Source: Dipylidium caninum
Lineage: Eukaryota; Platyhelminthes; Cestoda; Cyclophyllidea; Dipylidiidae
DNA length: 64,000 nt
NCBI GenBank assembly: GCA_017562135.1
Contig: QEYB01001250.1
Location: 1 to 64,000, forward strand
Direction: 5' to 3'
The translations under genes were made by a program, and so were the position numbers. Within the stretch, counting starts at the first letter, position 1, and each line of letters starts with the position of its first letter. The notes under the pieces were generated by a model, which was given only the letters and a program-made list of their open reading frames with translations, did no database searches and had not been told where the DNA came from. Below are positions 60,970 to 64,000 of this stretch, in pieces.

Positions 60970-61564
60970 ATTTTAAGGATGAGGCTTTTGCCGGGTCATG
61001 AAGGTCAAGTAGGTTGGATCAAAAGCAATTAATTTGGCAGTTTAAATTGGGGTTATGGGGGAGAATTTGAAGTCAACTTAGTTACCAAGCTAGTCTTATT
61101 TAAACGTCCTTTATTTCACAGATACTTCATGCCACTTTCGGTAATGTAAGCGCCTTCACTTTGGTAAGACCCAAAAGAAAGTTCTGAGAATTGTTTAGCA
61201 GAAGTCAAAATCTCCAATTACTCTCGCCTAGTACAGATTCACATCTTACTACTTGGTACAAAACTGTGGAAGTACATTTCAAGAGGACACTCGGTAACGT
61301 GAAACCTGACAAATTATCAGTGTGGATTTGAATTCTCTGCTCCCATGACTAAAGGGTACCTGAGCGAATAACATGTGCACTATGCAAAAGAGTTTAATAT
61401 AACGTCGCTAGAGCAATATATGAGGTTGGAAACTGTTAAACAGGCGCTTTCGTCTAATGTTCTTTTGGCTACGATTGAAGAAGATTCGTTGGAACTTGCG
61501 CTCAATATTCTTATCTATAAATTTCAAAAGTATTCTTCTTAACCCCATATTCTAAGTCTTTCCG
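60970..61564. other. Intergenic or intronic sequence without recognised features
   Basis: Probably an intron or the flank of the minus-strand membrane-protein gene. No exon or repeat could be supported here. Confidence 0.4.
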
Positions 61565-61800
61565 TGTTTGTTCCCCACTAATGAGGGATTCGACGATGGG
61601 TCCACCGATGAACAAAATACTCTAAAATGGTTTCAAAAAATTGCGATCTGACTGTTCTAGCATGGTCGAGGAGCCACGAGGAAGACCACCAACCCATTGT
61701 TGATAAAGAAGAGGAATAAAAGACAACTTAGAGATCTGGTCCGCTCGCAAATATTCTTAAACCTGAGTCTAAACGTACCGCGTTTTGTTGTCTGTGTGCA
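61565..61800 (+). mobile_element. Partial mariner-like remnant (5' fragment)
   Basis: Diverged direct copy of the 5' part of the neighbouring element. TAATGAGGGATTCGACGATG resembles the TAATGAGGCATTCGTAGATG of 61978 onward, and the translation gives NEGFDDGSTDE and LKWFQK (mariner helix-turn-helix). It stops before the catalytic blocks. Confidence 0.55.
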
Positions 61801-61899
61801 GTTGTGACTGAGAGAGATGGATTGTGTCGCGTTCCTGATACTTTTATTTGTAAGCTTTAAAGGTGTTCTTTTTATCTATTTCGTAAAGTATTATCGTGT

Positions 61900-62520
61900 T
61901 TGTATTCCCTGCTTACTTTATTTTTGTCCCTTTTAACCTCTACTTCGCTTGTACGAATTCACACTTCACGAAATATTAATGAGGCATTCGTAGATGGATC
62001 AACTAACGAAAAAATGCTCTAAATTGGTACCTAAAATTTCATTTTAGCACTTTGAGAATCTTCAACCAGCCTCCAGGAAGATCGCCTGCCCATGTTGATG
62101 ACGAAGAGGAACTGAAGACAACCATGGAATCCGATCCACACAAAACTAATCACAAACCTGGGTCTAAACTAGAAACTCATCGTACATACCGCTTAGTTGT
62201 GCAAAAATATTTGTATACGATAAATAGAGGGAACAGTTGGACTCATACGGGCCGTAAGAATTGGCTCAACTGCAGATGGTCGTCTTTGCACCAAATCAAG
62301 ACTTGTGACGGCAAGTGGATTTGTACGATAATGGAAGACGATGGAGCAAATGAGTAAGTAAGTAAGAGTACACCCCCCAGGACACACTCCTAAGCCGAAA
62401 TCTCATGAAAAAATTATGGTTAGCACATGGGAGGATGTGCAAGGAGCGGTCATCCATTATTCCTTCCTGCAACTGGGCGGAACAATGACAGCAGCGGGGT
62501 CTTCCAAATTCGCCCGAGAT
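61900..62520 (+). mobile_element. Degenerate mariner-like transposon, inverted relative to 20600-21340
   Basis: Plus-strand fragments follow mariner order: [17 protein letters not shown] (SETMAR TRNINNAFGPGTANERT), GRSPAHVDDEEELK (SGRP linker), ESDPHKT, CDGKWI, and [20 protein letters not shown]. Frame breaks and missing parts make it inactive. Its near-identity to the copy in tolloid intron 13 suggests both came from one recent burst or one duplication. Confidence 0.75.
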
Positions 62521-64000
62521 AAAATACACTAATGGCAAAGACTTTTTCCTAAAGTGCATATATGGCTTGCCCAAACGTTTTCAGAGAGTTGTAGATGTAA
62601 ATGAAAAGCACTTTGAATGCATGTAATAAATGATGTAAGAAGTTACACCTTTGTGTTAACTTTCAACGCTCGTTTCATAGTTTCCAGGACTGTGCGAATT
62701 TGTACGAGTATGGTTATAGCGTGAGTATGGACACAATCTTGTAAGTTAGCAGCTGTGAGTTTTAGCAGATCTACATTTTTCAAATCCATAACATGTCGAT
62801 CGCACCATTTGTCGGTACATCTGTAATACCTCGAAAAAATTACTCCTACAAGTGTTCTGTTCTGACTTAGCGAACACTTAAACGCCGACACTGGGTCAAA
62901 GTCGAGTAGTATGAGGCTTCCACACGCTCCAAAGGAGGCTTTTTTACTCAGTGCCACACTTACTGCGAGTTATCCAACTTCGTGCCTAGAATGGTTACCA
63001 GCTTAATTGGAATCTGATTGGTTTGGGCAATGTTTAATCCCGAACTACTTCCAGACAATTTTGAAAAGTATGCTGGGGAATTGGCAAAAGTTCCCTATCC
63101 AAATTTTTCAAAATACTAACTAGCTCGATTATTTGTGTTTACTTTAAATGGAAATTGTGGAATAAATATTTATCTTCCACTTGTTTATCCCAATTTTAAC
63201 GAAAGCCTTTAGGCCATTCTGTTAACGACGAGTGCAAAAATGTACATTCGTCATGTGCGCACACAAATTAACGCGAGATAAAAAGCAATCACTTATCAAG
63301 ACGGAGGGATAACTCCGTAAAAGTTGTCAATTTGTCTGCCTCGACCTCGGCGGCACCACATTACTTTGGTGTTGATATTCTTCTTATGGCGCTGCTACTT
63401 AGATCATCACCATACCCCTCTCAGTTGCGTCTTATAAGGCCTCTTTTTACTCTTCCCAGTGCTTTTCCCCACAAATTCCCCTAATATTACGGCTATTTGT
63501 GAGATCTTGTTGTATTGCGGAAGGTCAGACGATTATATACTCCATGATGTCAGAATACTGTAAAAATACTGCAGGCGGTTGATGAACTAAGTTCAAGGAA
63601 TATTTAAAATTATTCAGAAGTACGCATAAAATGCTAAACACTTACCCATCTCGCTCCTTGCACTCGCTGGTTGAGAGAGTGTTAAAAATTTCTTGTTTGT
63701 CATGCTTTCAGACCAGACGGGATTACTACTTCCAATGGCGTACGTCTCCACATTGACTTTTGCGATTTTTGGCAAGGAATTACACTTCATTCCAGTCCAA
63801 ATCAACCTCTGCTTCGGTGAAAGCGCCTCCATTGGGGATAAAATTTACTAGATAAGAATAAATGGACTGGTGACATCAGTCCTATCAAATTCCTCAGCCG
63901 TTCTTATTTCATGTGTTGCGATATTCCCGCGTATGACTCTAATAAGAATTACTTTACAGCAAAGTGATCACATGTTCGCGAATTTTAAATAAGAGTATTC
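62521..64000. other. Right end of the window, no confirmed gene
   Basis: A minus-strand frame of 104 codons (62957-62643) has no recognisable family. On the same strand, 63832-63646 starts with ATG and ends at a perfect donor (GGTAAGT, at 63645-63640), so it may be a 5' coding exon of a gene ending at 60534. Neither is well enough supported to be called. Confidence 0.35.

Noticed and set aside
62643..62957. 104-codon minus-strand open frame
   Set aside because: No recognisable family and no clear acceptor or donor at its ends; length is within chance for this composition.

Overview
The window is animal genomic DNA, most likely from a tapeworm (cestode) or another parasitic flatworm. The evidence is multi-exon metazoan genes with GT-AG introns, a whole class of 32-37 nt introns, one of exactly 73 nt, long introns elsewhere, and decayed mariner elements. 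Species cannot be fixed from the sequence. No prokaryotic, viral, tRNA, rRNA or CRISPR feature was seen.

Layout. (1) 2032-25132, plus strand: one 18-exon tolloid/BMP1 metalloprotease gene with the canonical order signal peptide, prodomain, furin site, astacin, CUB1, CUB2, EGF, CUB3, EGF, CUB4, CUB5, basic tail. Two of its introns hold mariner fossils. (2) 26304-28747, minus strand: POLR2E (RNA polymerase subunit RPB5) followed 194 nt later by ASCC1. The spacing, poly(A) signal and splice acceptor look like a polycistronic, trans-spliced pair. (3) 30690-58860, plus strand: a tandem array of three near-identical alpha-2-macroglobulin/thioester-protein (TEP) genes, each with its own twin-CCAAT plus TATA promoter and one 0.6 kb intron. 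(4) 60534-64000: the last exon of a minus-strand membrane protein, then two mariner remnants.

The TEP array is the most interesting part. Each copy carries, inside its bait-region domain, a cassette that reads as a Notch-ligand-type DSL domain followed by two EGF repeats. I know of no A2M/TEP family member with this architecture. Each copy also has a different bait region of about 280-300 bp set in almost identical flanks, as expected if a duplicated protease trap had diversified only at the site that proteases cut. Each keeps an intact GCGEQN thioester, but has Leu at the position that is His in C3 and Asn in human A2M, and each ends in a Thr/Ala-rich linker and an NTR/C345C-like domain.

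Caution: every TEP copy and the tolloid gene contain single-base indels that break the frame. Most lie at different places in different copies and a composite reading is open throughout, so they look more like uncorrected consensus errors than shared pseudogene damage. That must be tested on reads or transcripts.
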